Shown here: piece after piece, positions 6,274-6,324 of the stretch | Position numbering within the stretch: position 1 is the stretch's first letter | Layout of the letters: each line of letters opens with the position of its first letter | Source: Anaerococcus sp. | Lineage (GTDB): Bacteria > Bacillota > Clostridia > Tissierellales > Peptoniphilaceae | Direction of reading: 5' to 3' | Assembly (NCBI GenBank): GCA_030825745.1 | Contig: JAPJPH010000054.1 | Location: forward strand, 1 to 6,324 | Length of the DNA: 6,324 nucleotides | Made by a program: the position numbers and the translations under genes | Notes under the pieces: model-generated | The model's database searches: none | Told to the model about the DNA's origin: nothing | What the model saw: only the letters and a program-made list of their open reading frames with translations

Positions 6274-6324
6274 ACTGACCTTTGTCAAGTAGACAATCAA
6301 TTTAATTTAAAATTTAGTATTAGG
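6271..6324. mobile_element. Probable terminal end of an IS3-type insertion sequence (partial)
   Basis: The 54 bases after the transporter break begin TGAACTGACCTTTGTCAAGT and continue with AGACAA. This resembles, from memory, terminal inverted repeats of IS3-family elements, which start with TG and carry similar GTCAAGTAGACA-like blocks. TTGTC (6282-6286) and GACAA (6292-6296) form a small palindrome. The end TATTAGG could be the start of a ribosome binding site for a transposase gene just outside the window. No transposase coding sequence or target duplication can be seen here, so the assignment rests on the end motif and on the abrupt loss of transporter homology. Confidence 0.5.

Overview
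The window is AT-rich DNA with all four genes on the + strand. Leucine CTA, isoleucine ATA and arginine AGA codons are common, UGA is used as a stop, and Shine-Dalgarno signals are of the Gram-positive type. The secA-prfB gene pair, a SecA without the SecB-binding zinc motif, and a TrpRS of the streptococcal type all point to a low-GC Firmicute. My best guess is an anaerobic coccus of the Tissierellia/Peptoniphilaceae (Anaerococcus-like), but that is an inference from style, not a search result.

Layout. 1-184: a left edge of odd composition (pyrimidine-rich, about 50% GC in the first 60 bases, with small repeats), followed by an AT-rich stretch with a plausible promoter and the secA ribosome binding site. 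185-2935: secA, the preprotein translocase ATPase. 2940-4047: prfB, release factor 2, readable only through the programmed +1 frameshift at CTT TGA C (3012-3018); the true protein is 368 residues. 4051-4076: an intrinsic terminator. 4095-5180: trpS, tryptophanyl-tRNA synthetase. 5173-6273: a sodium-dependent NSS/LeuT-fold transporter whose start overlaps the end of trpS by 8 bases. 6271-6324: a tail that looks like the terminal inverted repeat of an IS3-type insertion sequence.

How the genes relate. secA and prfB form a tight transcription unit (4 bases apart), as in Bacillus subtilis. The terminator after prfB separates them from a second unit, trpS plus transporter. That unit has almost no room for its own promoter after the terminator and no T-box leader. 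The trpS/transporter overlap hints that the transporter may handle tryptophan or another aromatic amino acid.

Most notable points. (1) The transporter reading frame ends at 366 residues, after nine of the usual eleven to twelve membrane segments, and its stop codon is the first three bases of the putative insertion-sequence end, so it is probably disrupted. (2) The prfB frameshift site lies inside a perfect 9-bp inverted repeat whose loop carries most of the slippery heptamer, and the usual SD-like stimulator is weak and off-spaced. I see no CRISPR array, tRNA, rRNA or wholly new multi-gene system here.
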